Part shown: in pieces, positions 30,224-40,112 of the stretch
Numbering within the stretch: the stretch's first letter is position 1
How the letters are laid out: every line of letters begins with the position of its first letter
Source: CBDANO01 sp965197665
GTDB taxonomy: Bacteria > Chloroflexota > Dehalococcoidia > Lucifugimonadales > UBA3495
Reading direction: 5' to 3'
DNA length: 64,000 bases
NCBI GenBank assembly: GCA_965197665.1
Contig: CBDANO010000005.1
Coordinates: 806,001-870,000, forward strand
The notes under the pieces: model-generated
The model's database searches: none
What the model saw: only the letters and a program-made list of their open reading frames with translations
What the model was told of the DNA's origin: nothing
Program-made: the position numbers and the translations under genes

Positions 30224-30721
30224 CTAGTTGGCGACCTCTTCAGTCACGGGCAAGTCATCCACCAATCGCCGTAAGATACTTTCGTACCTTGACGGGACAT
30301 TCGAAATCGTGACGGTCCTTTGTTCCTCGCCGGTCCCATAGTCGAGGGATATCCAGCAACACTCCGCCGGGAATAAATCGGCGGCCCTGTCAGCCCACTC
30401 GACGACGCAAACGCCCTCCCCAAGCAACTGCTCGTCCAACCCTAAGTCCCAGGCTTCCGCCGAGCCGTCGATGCGGTACAGGTCGAGATGGTGCAGAGTC
30501 AACCTGCCTTGGCGCCGGGCCATCAATACGAAGGTGGGGCTGCGCACATACCCGGGCACGTCCAAGCCTCGGCCAATTCCTTGCGTAAGGCAAGTTTTAC
30601 CGGCGCCCAAGGGGCCGGTCAATAAGTAAACGTCTCCCGGCTGAGCTTGGCGGCCAATAACCGCGCCCACCTCTTGGGTCTCTTCGGGACTGTTGGTCCG
30701 AATGCGGATAGAGCGCCCCAT
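30224..30721 (-). CDS. tsaE: tRNA t6A biosynthesis ATPase TsaE
   Basis: 165 residues, P-loop ATPase of the TsaE/YjeE family. Walker A in LTGPLGAGKTCLTQGIGRGL; RSPTFVLM and HHLDLYRI are family hallmarks; VVEWADRAADLFP follows. It drives TsaB-TsaD turnover. Located between thiL (3 bases upstream) and tsaB in one operon, an arrangement common in bacteria. Confidence 0.92.
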   Translation of the reverse strand: MGRSIRIRTNSPEETQEVGAVIGRQAQPGDVYLLTGPLGAGKTCLTQGIGRGLDVPGYVRSPTFVLMARRQGRLTLHHLDLYRIDGSAEAWDLGLDEQLLGEGVCVVEWADRAADLFPAECCWISLDYGTGEEQRTVTISNVPSRYESILRRLVDDLPVTEEVAN

Positions 30722-30724
30722 CAG

Positions 30725-31753
30725 CTAACTGAAGTGGTCCCAGCCGCGGCGGGCCGCCTTATATTCTGCCCCTCGAGCACCGACCACCCGCACATTGCCC
30801 GGCTCGCCGGGCAGGACCTCGCCCACGACGGCCGCCCCGGCGGGCAGAAGAGGCAGTACCCGCCGCATTAACTCCGGAGACGCCGCAAAGAGCAAAACGT
30901 AGTCTTCTCCCCCGTTCAACGCCAAGTCCAAGTAATCGCAAGGAAAGGCCTGCTTGAGCAGGGGGTGCACCGGCAGATCTTCGGCGTTCACGCGGGCGGA
31001 TAGGCCGCCGGCCATACAAAGCTTGGACAGGTCGTCAGTCAGACCGTCGCTTAGGTCCATGGCTGCCGCTACCCCCGCTTCAGCCAGAAGGCGGCCCTGG
31101 GCCACGGCCGGATCGGGCCGGCGGTGGCGCTCGATCAAATACTCCGCCGCCTCGTCCGGGATGCTTGGAGACGCTTTTCCGCCATCCTCACCCTCGGTTA
31201 GCAGCCGCAGCCCCGCGCCGGAGCTGCCAAGGTACCCGGTAACCGCGATGCGGTCTCCAACCCTGGCTGCCGAGCGCAGCATGGGCTGGCCGGAGTGGAC
31301 CCCGGTCAGGCCCACGGTTATGAACACCACCGGAGAGCGCACAATATCTCCGCCCACCAAAGCGACCCCAAATTCGTTGGCGATTTGGAGCATTCCCCGG
31401 TACAGCTCACGAATGTCTTCGACCTCTGTCTCGGGAGGCAAGCCCAGGGTCACCACGGCGTAGAGGGGCAAGCCGCCCATGGCCGCAATGTCGCTGATGT
31501 TCGAGGCCAGGGACTTCCAACCGAGATCGGCCCAAGGAGTGGTATCCCTAGTGAAGTGCACCCCTTCGACCAAAGTATCCGTGGTCAGTAATTCCTTCGC
31601 TCTGCCCGTCTCCCAAGCGGCGGTGTCATCGCCGGTATCGACCAGCAAGCCGAAACCGGCGGCGGCCCCGTTGTCAGCCCCGGACCGTTGCCCCGTAATC
31701 ATAGCGTTGAGCATATCCAAAAGGCCGAACTCGCCCAAGTCCTTGATTTGCAT
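30725..31753 (-). CDS. thiL: Thiamine-monophosphate kinase
   Basis: 342 residues from the ATG of MQIKDLGEFGLLDML; the ATP-grasp-like PurM fold is shown by VDTGDDTAAWE, VEGVHFTRDTTPWADLGWKSLASNISDIAAMGG, ALVGGDIVRSP, GDRIAVTGYLGSSGAGL, AMDLSDGLTDDLSKLC and LALNGGEDYVLLFA. It phosphorylates ThiMP to the cofactor ThDP. First gene of a thiL-tsaE-tsaB operon. A longer start at 31798 is possible but adds no conserved sequence. Confidence 0.92.
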   Translation of the reverse strand: MQIKDLGEFGLLDMLNAMITGQRSGADNGAAAGFGLLVDTGDDTAAWETGRAKELLTTDTLVEGVHFTRDTTPWADLGWKSLASNISDIAAMGGLPLYAVVTLGLPPETEVEDIRELYRGMLQIANEFGVALVGGDIVRSPVVFITVGLTGVHSGQPMLRSAARVGDRIAVTGYLGSSGAGLRLLTEGEDGGKASPSIPDEAAEYLIERHRRPDPAVAQGRLLAEAGVAAAMDLSDGLTDDLSKLCMAGGLSARVNAEDLPVHPLLKQAFPCDYLDLALNGGEDYVLLFAASPELMRRVLPLLPAGAAVVGEVLPGEPGNVRVVGARGAEYKAARRGWDHFS

Positions 31754-31899
31754 AGCCAGGCGATTATATCCCCTTTTTTCTTGGATGCTCAACGACACTC
31801 ACCCCGATACATCACATGACTATCGAGGCGGCCTTGGCAAGGCGAGAGTTGGCCAGCCGCGAGAGGGCGGTTTTTTAACGTTGGCTTTGGTGACGGTGG

Positions 31900-32319
31900 T
31901 CACGGGTTTTGCCAAGGGTTGGTGACGTCAACATCCAGTCCCTGAAAATCGGCGACGTTGCGGGTAGCGACCGAGAGGCCATGGGCTTTGGCTGTCCCGG
32001 CAATCAGCGCATCCGCCAAGGGAAGGGCACGACCTAACCGTCGGATTTGCGCCCGAAACCGCGCGGCCCACTCTGCTTCCGGACGCGCAACTGCCAGGAT
32101 CCGGTCATCATACTTGACAACAAAGGCCGACAGCGTGGAGATTATCCGCTCGCGCCGGTGCCCTGGCGGCAGCATCTGTATACCAAACTCCAGCTCGTGC
32201 AACACCACCGACGACAGCCACAAGTCGTCGTGATCAGTCAGGAATGCTATGACCCGCCGGTCAGGTGCAGGTTTGGTTAGCTCTGAAATTACGTTTGCGT
32301 CGAGGAGAGAGCCGCTCAT
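31900..32319 (-). CDS. vapC: VapC-like PIN-domain toxin
   Basis: 139 residues with PIN-domain acidic residues: Asp in LLDANVISEL, Glu in SSVVLHELEFGI, Asp in LPLADALIAGTA and Asp in VATRNVADFQGL. VapC toxins are RNases that cut tRNA or rRNA when freed from antitoxin. The ATG overlaps the antitoxin stop (ATGA), the usual translational coupling. Confidence 0.9.
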   Translation of the reverse strand: MSGSLLDANVISELTKPAPDRRVIAFLTDHDDLWLSSVVLHELEFGIQMLPPGHRRERIISTLSAFVVKYDDRILAVARPEAEWAARFRAQIRRLGRALPLADALIAGTAKAHGLSVATRNVADFQGLDVDVTNPWQNP

Positions 32320-32597
32320 TGGCCGACTTGAGAGATGAAGGCTATCTCGCGTTCGAGCTCGCGGCGGCTTGGGATTTCGAGGTCTATTCCCCGCGGCATA
32401 TTCTCAACCAACCACTGGCCTAGGGGTTGGCGAGTTGAAATCTTCCCGTACCATGCCTCGGCGGGCACGACGACGAAGTGGCGCCGACGGCCTATTTGCT
32501 GAGGTCCCTCAGTTTCGGCAAGGCGCAGAAGTTCAGATAGGCGGGCCTTCGCCTCGACTACCGTCCAAACGCGGCGGGGCTTTGAGTTATTCGACAG
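32316..32597 (-). CDS. Phd/YefM-type antitoxin of the VapC-like toxin
   Basis: About 93 residues, with core RRVWTVVEAKARLSELLRLAETEGPQQIGRRRHFVVVPAEAWYGK, the Phd/YefM fold in which the N-terminus binds DNA and the C-terminus (GQWLVENMPRGIDLEIPSRRE) wraps the toxin. The start codon is not ATG, GTG or TTG in the plausible window: CTG at 32597 has a well-placed GGAG, ATA at 32603 is closer. An in-frame stop lies further upstream. Stop TGA overlaps the toxin ATG. Confidence 0.8.
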   Translation of the reverse strand: MSNNSKPRRVWTVVEAKARLSELLRLAETEGPQQIGRRRHFVVVPAEAWYGKISTRQPLGQWLVENMPRGIDLEIPSRRELEREIAFISQVGQ

Positions 32598-32621
32598 CGG
32601 TATTTCTCCACCCGAGTTATG

Positions 32622-32657
32622 CTAGTCTATTATAGACTAGATGATTGTAAAGGCCAA
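32622..32657 (-). promoter_or_regulatory. Antitoxin-toxin promoter with a palindromic operator over the -10 box
   Basis: CTAGTCTAT-T-ATAGACTAG (32622-32640) is a perfect 9-bp-arm palindrome. On the minus strand it contains TATAAT (32634-32629), with TTGGCC (32657-32652) 17 bases upstream as -35. Repressor binding here would block polymerase, the normal autoregulation of Phd-type antitoxins. Confidence 0.75.
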
Positions 32658-32697
32658 CGCCGCCGGAGCGATTGGGCGCCCCTATCGAGCGCAACCT

Positions 32698-33423
32698 TTA
32701 CGGGACGTCCATAGTGCGCAGGCGGCGCACGGTGAGCCAGAGGAACACCGCAGTCACGACGGCGGTCCCCACGATGGCCGCCGGGAGTCCTATGACGAAA
32801 CCGTCCAAAGCCTCGAAGGAATCTTTGTCGATTCCATGCATCAGGGCCAGGGTGTAACCGCGCACGCTGAGGTAGCGGATGCCGCCGAGGAATGAGCTAA
32901 GCAGGCCCTCCCAGAGGAACACGTAGACCAAGGCAAATCCAAGGGCCCGGGTGGTCACCAGTCCGGCCCAAGTGAATATGGCCGAGTAGGCCACCGCGCC
33001 GGCCAGCAGGGCCGCGCCGACAGCGAACACGGTGAGGGCGTCCCTGAGAGGGCCGAGAATGGCTACCAGGACCCCGCTCAATACGATCAACGGGACGGCC
33101 ATCAGTAGGACCGCCAGAAATTTGGGCGCTACGATGCGCCAACGAGATACCGGCTTCAACACCAAGTAGCCAAGGGTCCTGTCCTCTAGGTCGTTGCCGA
33201 AGGCGGCCGTCGCCAGCGCCATAGTAACGATAGGCAATATGGCGGCCACCAACATGCCGTCCAGCGTAACCCGGGTGAAGGTTTCCGAGTCCCCCGACCC
33301 GCCGTCTGCGAAGGCCGCTAGCAGCGCGGCTATTCCCACGGGCAAGGCGGCCACGACGAGAATCAGCGCAAGGCGCTTGCGCCCGGCCAACTGGTTCAGG
33401 GATAGGCGGAGCAGGGCTTCCAC
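32698..33423 (-). CDS. ABC-2-type exporter permease, second pair
   Basis: 241 residues with six hydrophobic helices (for example LALILVVAALPVGIAALLAAF, MLVAAILPIVTMALATAAFG, FLAVLLMAVPLIVLSGVLVAIL, IVGTAVVTAVFLWLTVR). LEDRTLGYLVLKPVSRWRI is the conserved cytoplasmic loop of ABC-2 permeases that contacts the ATPase. Abuts the ATPase gene at 33424 with no gap. Substrate unknown. Confidence 0.85.
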   Translation of the reverse strand: MEALLRLSLNQLAGRKRLALILVVAALPVGIAALLAAFADGGSGDSETFTRVTLDGMLVAAILPIVTMALATAAFGNDLEDRTLGYLVLKPVSRWRIVAPKFLAVLLMAVPLIVLSGVLVAILGPLRDALTVFAVGAALLAGAVAYSAIFTWAGLVTTRALGFALVYVFLWEGLLSSFLGGIRYLSVRGYTLALMHGIDKDSFEALDGFVIGLPAAIVGTAVVTAVFLWLTVRRLRTMDVP

Positions 33424-34377
33424 TCAGGCCTCCATCAGATAGCTGAAGACGCTCTCCAGAGAGTCGTCCATGGGCTCGACCCGGGTCAGTGTCACGTCGT
33501 GTTCCTGAGCGAGGCGCGGGATAGACATCTGAAGAGACGTGACGTTGCGGCTGAGCACGATCAGGGACCCGTCCTCGTCGATGGAAATGGACTCCACCTC
33601 GGGCAGGCCCACCAACGCCGCCGCCAGGACGCGGGGGCGGCCGCAGGCGACGCGGACTGTGTACGGTCTCTCGTCCAGTTCGGCCCGAATGGCCCGGTAG
33701 TCGCCGGCCGCCGCCAGCTTCCCGCTGATCAGCAGCAATATGTTGTCGGCCAGGGCCTCGACCTCCTCTAGGATGTGGGACGAGATCAGGACCGTCCGCC
33801 CCTCGGCGGCCATGCGGGTCAGCAGGTCTTGAAACTCCAACCGCTGCCTGGGGTCGGTGCCATTCAACGGCTCGTCCAACATCAATACCTGGGGATCGTG
33901 GACCATGGCGGCCGCCAGCCTTATGCGCTGCTTCATGCCCCGGGAATAGGTCCCCAGGGGCCGGCCCTGGACATCGGCCAGACCCACGGCGTCGACGGCC
34001 CGATCCACCGCCGGCGCCAAGGGTTTGAGGTCGTACAGCCTTCCCGAAAATTCCACGAACTGGCGCCCGGTGAAGAACCCGTACACAGCCTCCTGCGCCA
34101 ACATCACCCCCAGCCGCCGGTAAAGTTCCGGGTTGTCCCGCACCGGCTCGCCCAGCACCGTTACCTCGCCCTTGGAGGGAGCGGCAAGCCCGGCGATTAT
34201 GTGAAGCAAAGTGGTCTTGCCCGCCCCGTTGGGTCCCAGCAGCCCGGTGATCCCGGGGCGCACTTGAAGAGATACGTCGTTGACCGCGACCACGCTTCCA
34301 AACCATTTGGACAGCCCCCGTACGTCGATCACGGCGTCCTGGTCCGAGTCCGGTGAAGCGGCGGCGCGGGAAGTCAC
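33424..34377 (-). CDS. ABC transporter ATPase, second pair
   Basis: 317 residues: Walker A GPNGAGKTTLLHIIAG, signature YSRGMKQRIRLAAA, Walker B VLMLDEPLNGTDP (NG in place of the usual AG), switch His in LISSHILEEV. A C-terminal 80-residue regulatory region follows. I place the start at the GTG that overlaps the preceding permease stop (GTGA at 34374-34377); upstream extension reads through the permease gene in another frame. Third gene of the four-gene operon. Confidence 0.9.
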   Translation of the reverse strand: MTSRAAASPDSDQDAVIDVRGLSKWFGSVVAVNDVSLQVRPGITGLLGPNGAGKTTLLHIIAGLAAPSKGEVTVLGEPVRDNPELYRRLGVMLAQEAVYGFFTGRQFVEFSGRLYDLKPLAPAVDRAVDAVGLADVQGRPLGTYSRGMKQRIRLAAAMVHDPQVLMLDEPLNGTDPRQRLEFQDLLTRMAAEGRTVLISSHILEEVEALADNILLLISGKLAAAGDYRAIRAELDERPYTVRVACGRPRVLAAALVGLPEVESISIDEDGSLIVLSRNVTSLQMSIPRLAQEHDVTLTRVEPMDDSLESVFSYLMEA

Positions 34378-35255
34378 GGGGTCAACCTCCGATAGCGCCA
34401 CCACAGGACGGCGGCGCATCCCCCGGTCACCAGGACGTACCACGCGGCGATGACGGCGGCGTGGAGCTCTCGAGCGGACCCGACCGCTCCCCCGCCGGGG
34501 TCCTCCCCGAATATCATGTCGCTGATGAATATGGGGGCGCTGCCAATGTCGATGAGGGCCAGCCACTTTGCCGCGCCGCCGCCGATGGATTCGACGAGGG
34601 AGTTGCTGGCGGCGGTGGCGATGAACCAAAGGCCGATGACGAAGACCGCCGCATAGGCCCGGCGGGTTGTGAAGGCCGCGGCGGCCAGCGGCAGGGTGGC
34701 GGTGAAGAGGGCGATGGCGGCGCCGGCCCCCAAGAACCTGGGGATGTCGAGCCAGTTGTCCCGCAGGTATCCTCCCGGGTCCTCGGCGCCCAGAACCAAG
34801 CCGATCATCAGTATGACTTGGGGCAAATATACCAGGGCCAAAGTGACCGACAGGAACGCGGCCCACCTGCCTAACGCGTAGTCGGTACCGGTCAAGGGAC
34901 GCACCAAGTAAAGATTGATCACGCCGTTTCGGCGGTCGGCGCACAGGAGTTCCGGGGCTATGATGGCCCCAATGATAATCAGAGGAATGATGGCGCCCCT
35001 GTAGTACGAGGCCAAGGCGGGCGCGTCATCGATATCCCCAAAAGCCGCCGCGGCGATCATGAAGACCAGGGCCGGCACCATGAGGACCAAGAACAAGAGG
35101 GCCGGCAAGATCTTGGAAGGCCACCCCCGGCCCACGCCGAGGGCCATCCGGACCCCATTCACCCACAGGGCCTTGTGGACCCGGGACCTTCCTTCCCGGC
35201 GTCCCTCGTAGCTCTGATAGCCTATGTCATAGACTTGGCCCCGGCCCGCCGTCAT
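34374..35255 (-). CDS. ABC-2-type exporter permease, first pair
   Basis: 293 residues, about six membrane helices. The cytoplasmic start YDIGYQSYEGRREGRSRVHKALWVNGVRMALGVGRGWPSK precedes helix 1; ELLCADRRNGVINLYLVRPLTGTDYALGRW is the ATPase-coupling loop. Overlaps both flanking genes by 4 bases (ATGA and GTGA), so translation is coupled. Forms an exporter with the ATPase at 35252-36160. Confidence 0.87.
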   Translation of the reverse strand: MTAGRGQVYDIGYQSYEGRREGRSRVHKALWVNGVRMALGVGRGWPSKILPALLFLVLMVPALVFMIAAAAFGDIDDAPALASYYRGAIIPLIIIGAIIAPELLCADRRNGVINLYLVRPLTGTDYALGRWAAFLSVTLALVYLPQVILMIGLVLGAEDPGGYLRDNWLDIPRFLGAGAAIALFTATLPLAAAAFTTRRAYAAVFVIGLWFIATAASNSLVESIGGGAAKWLALIDIGSAPIFISDMIFGEDPGGGAVGSARELHAAVIAAWYVLVTGGCAAVLWWRYRRLTP

Positions 35256-36160
35256 CGGGAAGGGCTCCGGAATATGTCGGTGAGTTGGTGCCGGGCCGGG
35301 GCCAAGCGCCGCAGCCGGGCATCGGACTCCACGACGGCGTCCCGTATCGCGTCGTAGCCCCCATCGTCTATCTCATCGACCACCACCACGGAGCCGTCGA
35401 CCCGGGCCTGGATGCCCCGCAGCCGGAGGGCCTGGACGAAACCCGGGCGGTTGCCGTCGACCTCTATGAACACCGTCCGGGTCTCCTGGGTGAACCCGGT
35501 GACGGCGCCCTCCTCAATCACTTGCCCGCCCTCCAGCACGACTATCCGGTCGCAGGTGCGCTCCACGTCGCCCATCAGGTGGGTGGACAGCAGGACGCTG
35601 ATGTCGAACTCCCGGCCGATCCGGCGGACCAAGTCCAGCATCTCGTTGCGGCCGGCCGGGTCCAGCCCGGCGGTGGGTTCGTCCAGCAACACTATCGCCG
35701 GGTCGTGGACTATGGCTTGGGCCAGCTTGACCCGCTGCTTCATGCCGGTGGAGTACTCGCCCATGGGGCGGTAGCGCTCCTCGTCCAGCCCCACGTGCCG
35801 CAGCACGTCGGCGGACCGGGTGCGGGCCTCGCCGGGGGGCAAGCCGCTGATCTGGGCCATGTGAGAGAGGAACTCGGAGGCGGTGGTCGAGGACGGCAGA
35901 CAATCGTTCTCGGGCATGTATCCCACCCGGGACCTGACTGATATGGAGTGATAAGGCTCTTCTCCCAGAACCATTACCCTGCCGCCGGTGGGCGCCATCA
36001 AGCCCAAGAACAGCTTGATGGCCGTCGTCTTGCCGGCACCGTTGGGCCCCAGCAGGCCCGATATGCCCTCAGCGACTTGGAAGTTAACGGCGTCTAGGGC
36101 GGTAATGGTGCCGAAGCGCTTGGTCAGCCCTTGAGCGTCTACGAGAGGTTCAGATTGCAT
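35252..36160 (-). CDS. ABC transporter ATPase, first pair
   Basis: 302 residues of the CcmA/BcrA-like drug- or lipid-exporter ATPases: Walker A GPNGAGKTTAIKLFLG, signature YSTGMKQRVKLAQA, Walker B AIVLLDEPTAGLDP, switch His in LLSTHLMGDV. C-terminal 90 residues regulate. Lead gene of an operon of two ATPase-permease pairs; the two pairs may form one heteromeric exporter or two related ones. Transcribed away from the 16S gene. Confidence 0.9.
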   Translation of the reverse strand: MQSEPLVDAQGLTKRFGTITALDAVNFQVAEGISGLLGPNGAGKTTAIKLFLGLMAPTGGRVMVLGEEPYHSISVRSRVGYMPENDCLPSSTTASEFLSHMAQISGLPPGEARTRSADVLRHVGLDEERYRPMGEYSTGMKQRVKLAQAIVHDPAIVLLDEPTAGLDPAGRNEMLDLVRRIGREFDISVLLSTHLMGDVERTCDRIVVLEGGQVIEEGAVTGFTQETRTVFIEVDGNRPGFVQALRLRGIQARVDGSVVVVDEIDDGGYDAIRDAVVESDARLRRLAPARHQLTDIFRSPSR

Positions 36161-36229
36161 ACTTATACCAGTTTAACAGCAATCCGCCCCGCTATCGCAA
36201 CACCGTGGGTTGCAGGCAACAAATTCTTC

Positions 36230-36258
36230 TTGACAGCCCACCGTCCCATCAGTATACT
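36230..36258 (+). promoter_or_regulatory. 16S rRNA promoter
   Basis: TTGACA (36230-36235), 17-base spacer, TATACT (36253-36258), about 75 bases before the mature 5' end. The -35 is perfect and the -10 has one deviation. No tandem second promoter seen. Confidence 0.85.
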
Positions 36259-36290
36259 GAGCGCACCGCCGCCGACTAAAAGGCGGGGAA

Positions 36291-36321
36291 GGCACTTTAA
36301 CAGTTGAATAGTGGAAGGAAG
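36291..36321 (+). other. 5' arm of the 16S processing stem
   Basis: 31 bases beginning GGCACTTTAACAGTTGAATAG. It can pair with 38062-38092 over the whole length: 27 Watson-Crick pairs, three G-U and one mismatch. Such leader-trailer helices are the RNase III site for cutting pre-16S. It also pairs with the duplicated trailer at 45189-45219 (25 of 31 plus a wobble). Confidence 0.8.
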
Positions 36322-36332
36322 TAAGGTTTTTT

Positions 36333-38095
<1,763 letters not shown>

Positions 38096-38103
38096 ATATG
38101 AAG

Positions 38104-38131
38104 AGCCGGACTCAATTGAGTTCGGCTTTTT
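38104..38131 (+). terminator. Terminator of the 16S transcription unit
   Basis: AGCCGGACTC-AATT-GAGTTCGGCT followed by TTTT: a 10-bp stem with one G-T pair. It lies just after the processing stem and ends the rRNA transcript without a 23S gene. Confidence 0.88.
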
Positions 38132-38145
38132 ACATAGAGAAGATT

Positions 38146-38460
38146 ATGAGCGGCGTGACCGATTCTCGAAAAAAATTACATGGAATTCAGACCACCCTAA
38201 GGAATATTCTGCCGGAGCTTAAGGAAAGTTATGGGGTAAAGAGCCTTGGCGTCTTCGGCTCATACGCCAGAGGGGACCAGGAGGACCACAGCGACCTTGA
38301 CCTGCTGGCAGAATTCGACCGCGCGCCAACTATCTTCGAGTTCGTAAGACTCCGGCGCCATCTGGCCTCGAAATTGGGGGTCAATGTCGACCTCTTAATG
38401 AGGTCCGCTCTAAAGCCAAACATCGGAAAACTGATTCTAAGGGAATTGGCACCGGTGTGA
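38146..38460 (+). CDS. MNT-type minimal nucleotidyltransferase
   Basis: 104 residues from the ATG at 38146. Polymerase-beta-type motif SLGVFGSYARGDQEDHSDLDLLAEFD with the GS and DxD residues, and VNVDLLMRSALKP carrying the third Asp. In HEPN-MNT toxin-antitoxin pairs the MNT protein AMPylates the HEPN toxin. No HEPN gene is directly next to it; a HEPN-like gene is 5 kb away at 43527. It lies between two near-identical terminator hairpins. Confidence 0.82.
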   Translation: MSGVTDSRKKLHGIQTTLRNILPELKESYGVKSLGVFGSYARGDQEDHSDLDLLAEFDRAPTIFEFVRLRRHLASKLGVNVDLLMRSALKPNIGKLILRELAPV

Positions 38461-38467
38461 TGAAGGA

Positions 38468-38493
38468 CCGGACTCAATGAGTTCGGCTTTCTC
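38468..38493 (+). terminator. Second copy of the 16S-type terminator, after the MNT gene
   Basis: CCGGACTC-AAT-GAGTTCGG followed by CTTTCTCTTT. The stem repeats that of the terminator at 38104-38131, so the MNT gene is bracketed by copies of one hairpin. Confidence 0.7.
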
Positions 38494-38655
38494 TTTCCTT
38501 CAGCCGTCCCTGTCTGGAGGAACAATGACCCGTCTTGCACAGGAATTTCACGATGCTATGATTCACATTTACCAAGAAGCTAGTAGTGAGTCAAACTTGA
38601 TTTAGATGGTAATGTGAAAGAATGGCCGAAGGAGCTACCCTGACTCTGGAAAGTA

Positions 38656-39144
38656 TTGATGGGAGGTGGTGGTATGGTCAGGGAAAAGTATGGAGTCGGG
38701 CTGACGCCGGAACAGCGGAACCAACTCCAGCATCTGATTCGTGCAGGGAAAGGCTCAGCCCGGGTGATCATCCGGGCACGGATTCTGCTCAAGACCGATG
38801 AGGGATGGACCGCTCCCCAGGTGGCGAAAGCCTTGGATGTGGCCGAGGGCACGGTATTTCGGGTCAAGCGGCGCTTCGCCGAAGCGGGGCTGGAAGGGGT
38901 GCTGAAAGACCGGCCCCAAGCCCATCGGTACCGGAAGCTGGACGACCGGGGCGAAGCCCACCTCATCGCCTTGGCCTGCTCCGAACCGCCGGAAGGGCAT
39001 GAACACTGGACCCTGCGCCTTTTGGCGGGCAAGGTGGTGGAGTTGGGGTTGGCGCCATCCCTATCCCACGAGACGGTGCGGCTGCACCTGAAAAAAACGC
39101 CCTCAAGCCGTGGCAGAAGCAGGAGTGGTGCATTCCCAAGGTGA
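38656..39144 (+). CDS. IS630 transposase, N-terminal frame (orfA), copy 2
   Basis: 162 residues, helix-turn-helix in QVAKALDVAEGTVFRVKRRFAEAGLEGVL. Ends LKKTPSSRGRSRSGAFPR in frame zero; a -1 shift on the seven-A run (about 39090) gives LKKNALKPWQKQEWCIPKV and continues into orfB. An ATG at 38674 is an alternative to the TTG at 38656. Confidence 0.9.
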   Translation: MMGGGGMVREKYGVGLTPEQRNQLQHLIRAGKGSARVIIRARILLKTDEGWTAPQVAKALDVAEGTVFRVKRRFAEAGLEGVLKDRPQAHRYRKLDDRGEAHLIALACSEPPEGHEHWTLRLLAGKVVELGLAPSLSHETVRLHLKKTPSSRGRSRSGAFPR

Positions 39145-39788
39145 GCGCCGAGTTCGTGGCCCACATGGAGGACGTGCTGGATTTGTACGCCGAACCCTAT
39201 GACCCGCAGCGGCCGCTGGTCTGCTTTGACGAGACCTCCACCCAGTTGCTGGCTGACACCCGGCCCCCGCTGCGAGCCCAGCCGGGGAGACCAGCGCGGC
39301 AGGACTACGAGTATCGCAGGGAGGGCACCCGAAACTTGTTTCTGGCCTGTGAGCCCCTGGCCGGCTGGCGGCAGGTGGCGGTCACCGAGCGGTGCACCAT
39401 GCAGGACTTCGCCCACCAGATGCGCTGGCTGGTAGATGAAGCCTACCCGGAAGCCCAGGTGGTGCGGCTGGTCTTGGACAATCTGAACACTCATCGGACA
39501 GCGTCCCTGTACGAGACCTTCCCAGCGGCGGAGGCCCGGCGCATCGCCCAGCGGTTGGAGTTTCACTACACCCCCAAGCACGGCAGTTGGCTGAATATGG
39601 CGGAAATCGAATTCAGCATCCTGTCTCGCTGCTGCCTTAAGCAGCGGCTCCCCGATGAAGCGGCGCTCCGGCGGGAAGTCCAAGCCTTGGTCACCCAGCG
39701 CAACGCCGCCGGGGCCACCATCCACTGGCGGTTCAACACCCAGGACGCCCGAACCAAACTCCATCGCCTCTATCCCTTTGATTCCTAA
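39141..39788 (+). CDS. IS630 transposase, catalytic frame (orfB), copy 2
   Basis: 215 residues with DDE residues in LVCFDETSTQL, LVLDNLNTH and NMAEIEFSILS. Overlaps orfA by GTGA as in copy 1. Both frames are open, so the element is probably active. Confidence 0.9.
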   Translation: MSAEFVAHMEDVLDLYAEPYDPQRPLVCFDETSTQLLADTRPPLRAQPGRPARQDYEYRREGTRNLFLACEPLAGWRQVAVTERCTMQDFAHQMRWLVDEAYPEAQVVRLVLDNLNTHRTASLYETFPAAEARRIAQRLEFHYTPKHGSWLNMAEIEFSILSRCCLKQRLPDEAALRREVQALVTQRNAAGATIHWRFNTQDARTKLHRLYPFDS

Positions 39789-40112
39789 CATGACTGAGTA
39801 CTAGGGGATTCGACTATTTCGCAACGCGATTCAGAGTCATGCTAGACAAGCACGGAGGAGTCGAAACTGCTCGTCGGCTGCTCAATGCTAGGAATGCGCA
39901 AGAAGGGTTAACCCGCCTCTGGGAACACAATAGGCTAGACTTAAGTGTCGAGTACCACGTGCTACAGCCTCGATTCCGAGAGCTATTCGATAACAATGTT
40001 CGGAAAGAAGCGGTGCAGCGGATAAACGGGCTAGGCTATGCCGTTGACGAAGATGGCAAGCTTGTTCACCTATGACCGGTGGTCAGGAGACCCGCTGGCA
40101 AGGAAATCATTC

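Larger units (their letters stand above)
38583..39801 (+). mobile_element. IS630-family insertion sequence, copy 2
   Basis: 1219 bases with inverted ends GTAGTGAGTCAAAC / GTACTCAGTCATG and flanking TA (38581-38582, 39802-39803). It shares gene order, slippery A-run and most protein sequence with copy 1 at 18598-19819 but differs at many positions, so the two are separate arrivals or old copies of one family. Confidence 0.92.
38525..40075 (+). pseudogene. Conserved hypothetical gene split by IS630 copy 2
   Basis: The 5' part starts at ATG 38525 with a GGAGG ribosome site: MTRLAQEFHDAMIHIYQEA. IS630 sits after it. Joining across one TA (38525-38582 plus 39804-40075) gives 109 codons without a stop: EARGFDYFATRFRVMLDKHGG, VETARRLLNARNAQEGLTRLWEHNRLDLSVEYHVLQPRF, RELFDNNVRKEAVQRINGLGY. 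This is a widespread small family of unknown function, often in accessory DNA. Only the insertion breaks it, so the disruption is recent or reversible. Confidence 0.85.

Noticed and set aside
32897..34306. Long minus-strand open frame across the ABC permease/ATPase junction
   Set aside because: Arg/Gly-rich translation without motifs, out of frame with two genes that have full ABC signatures.
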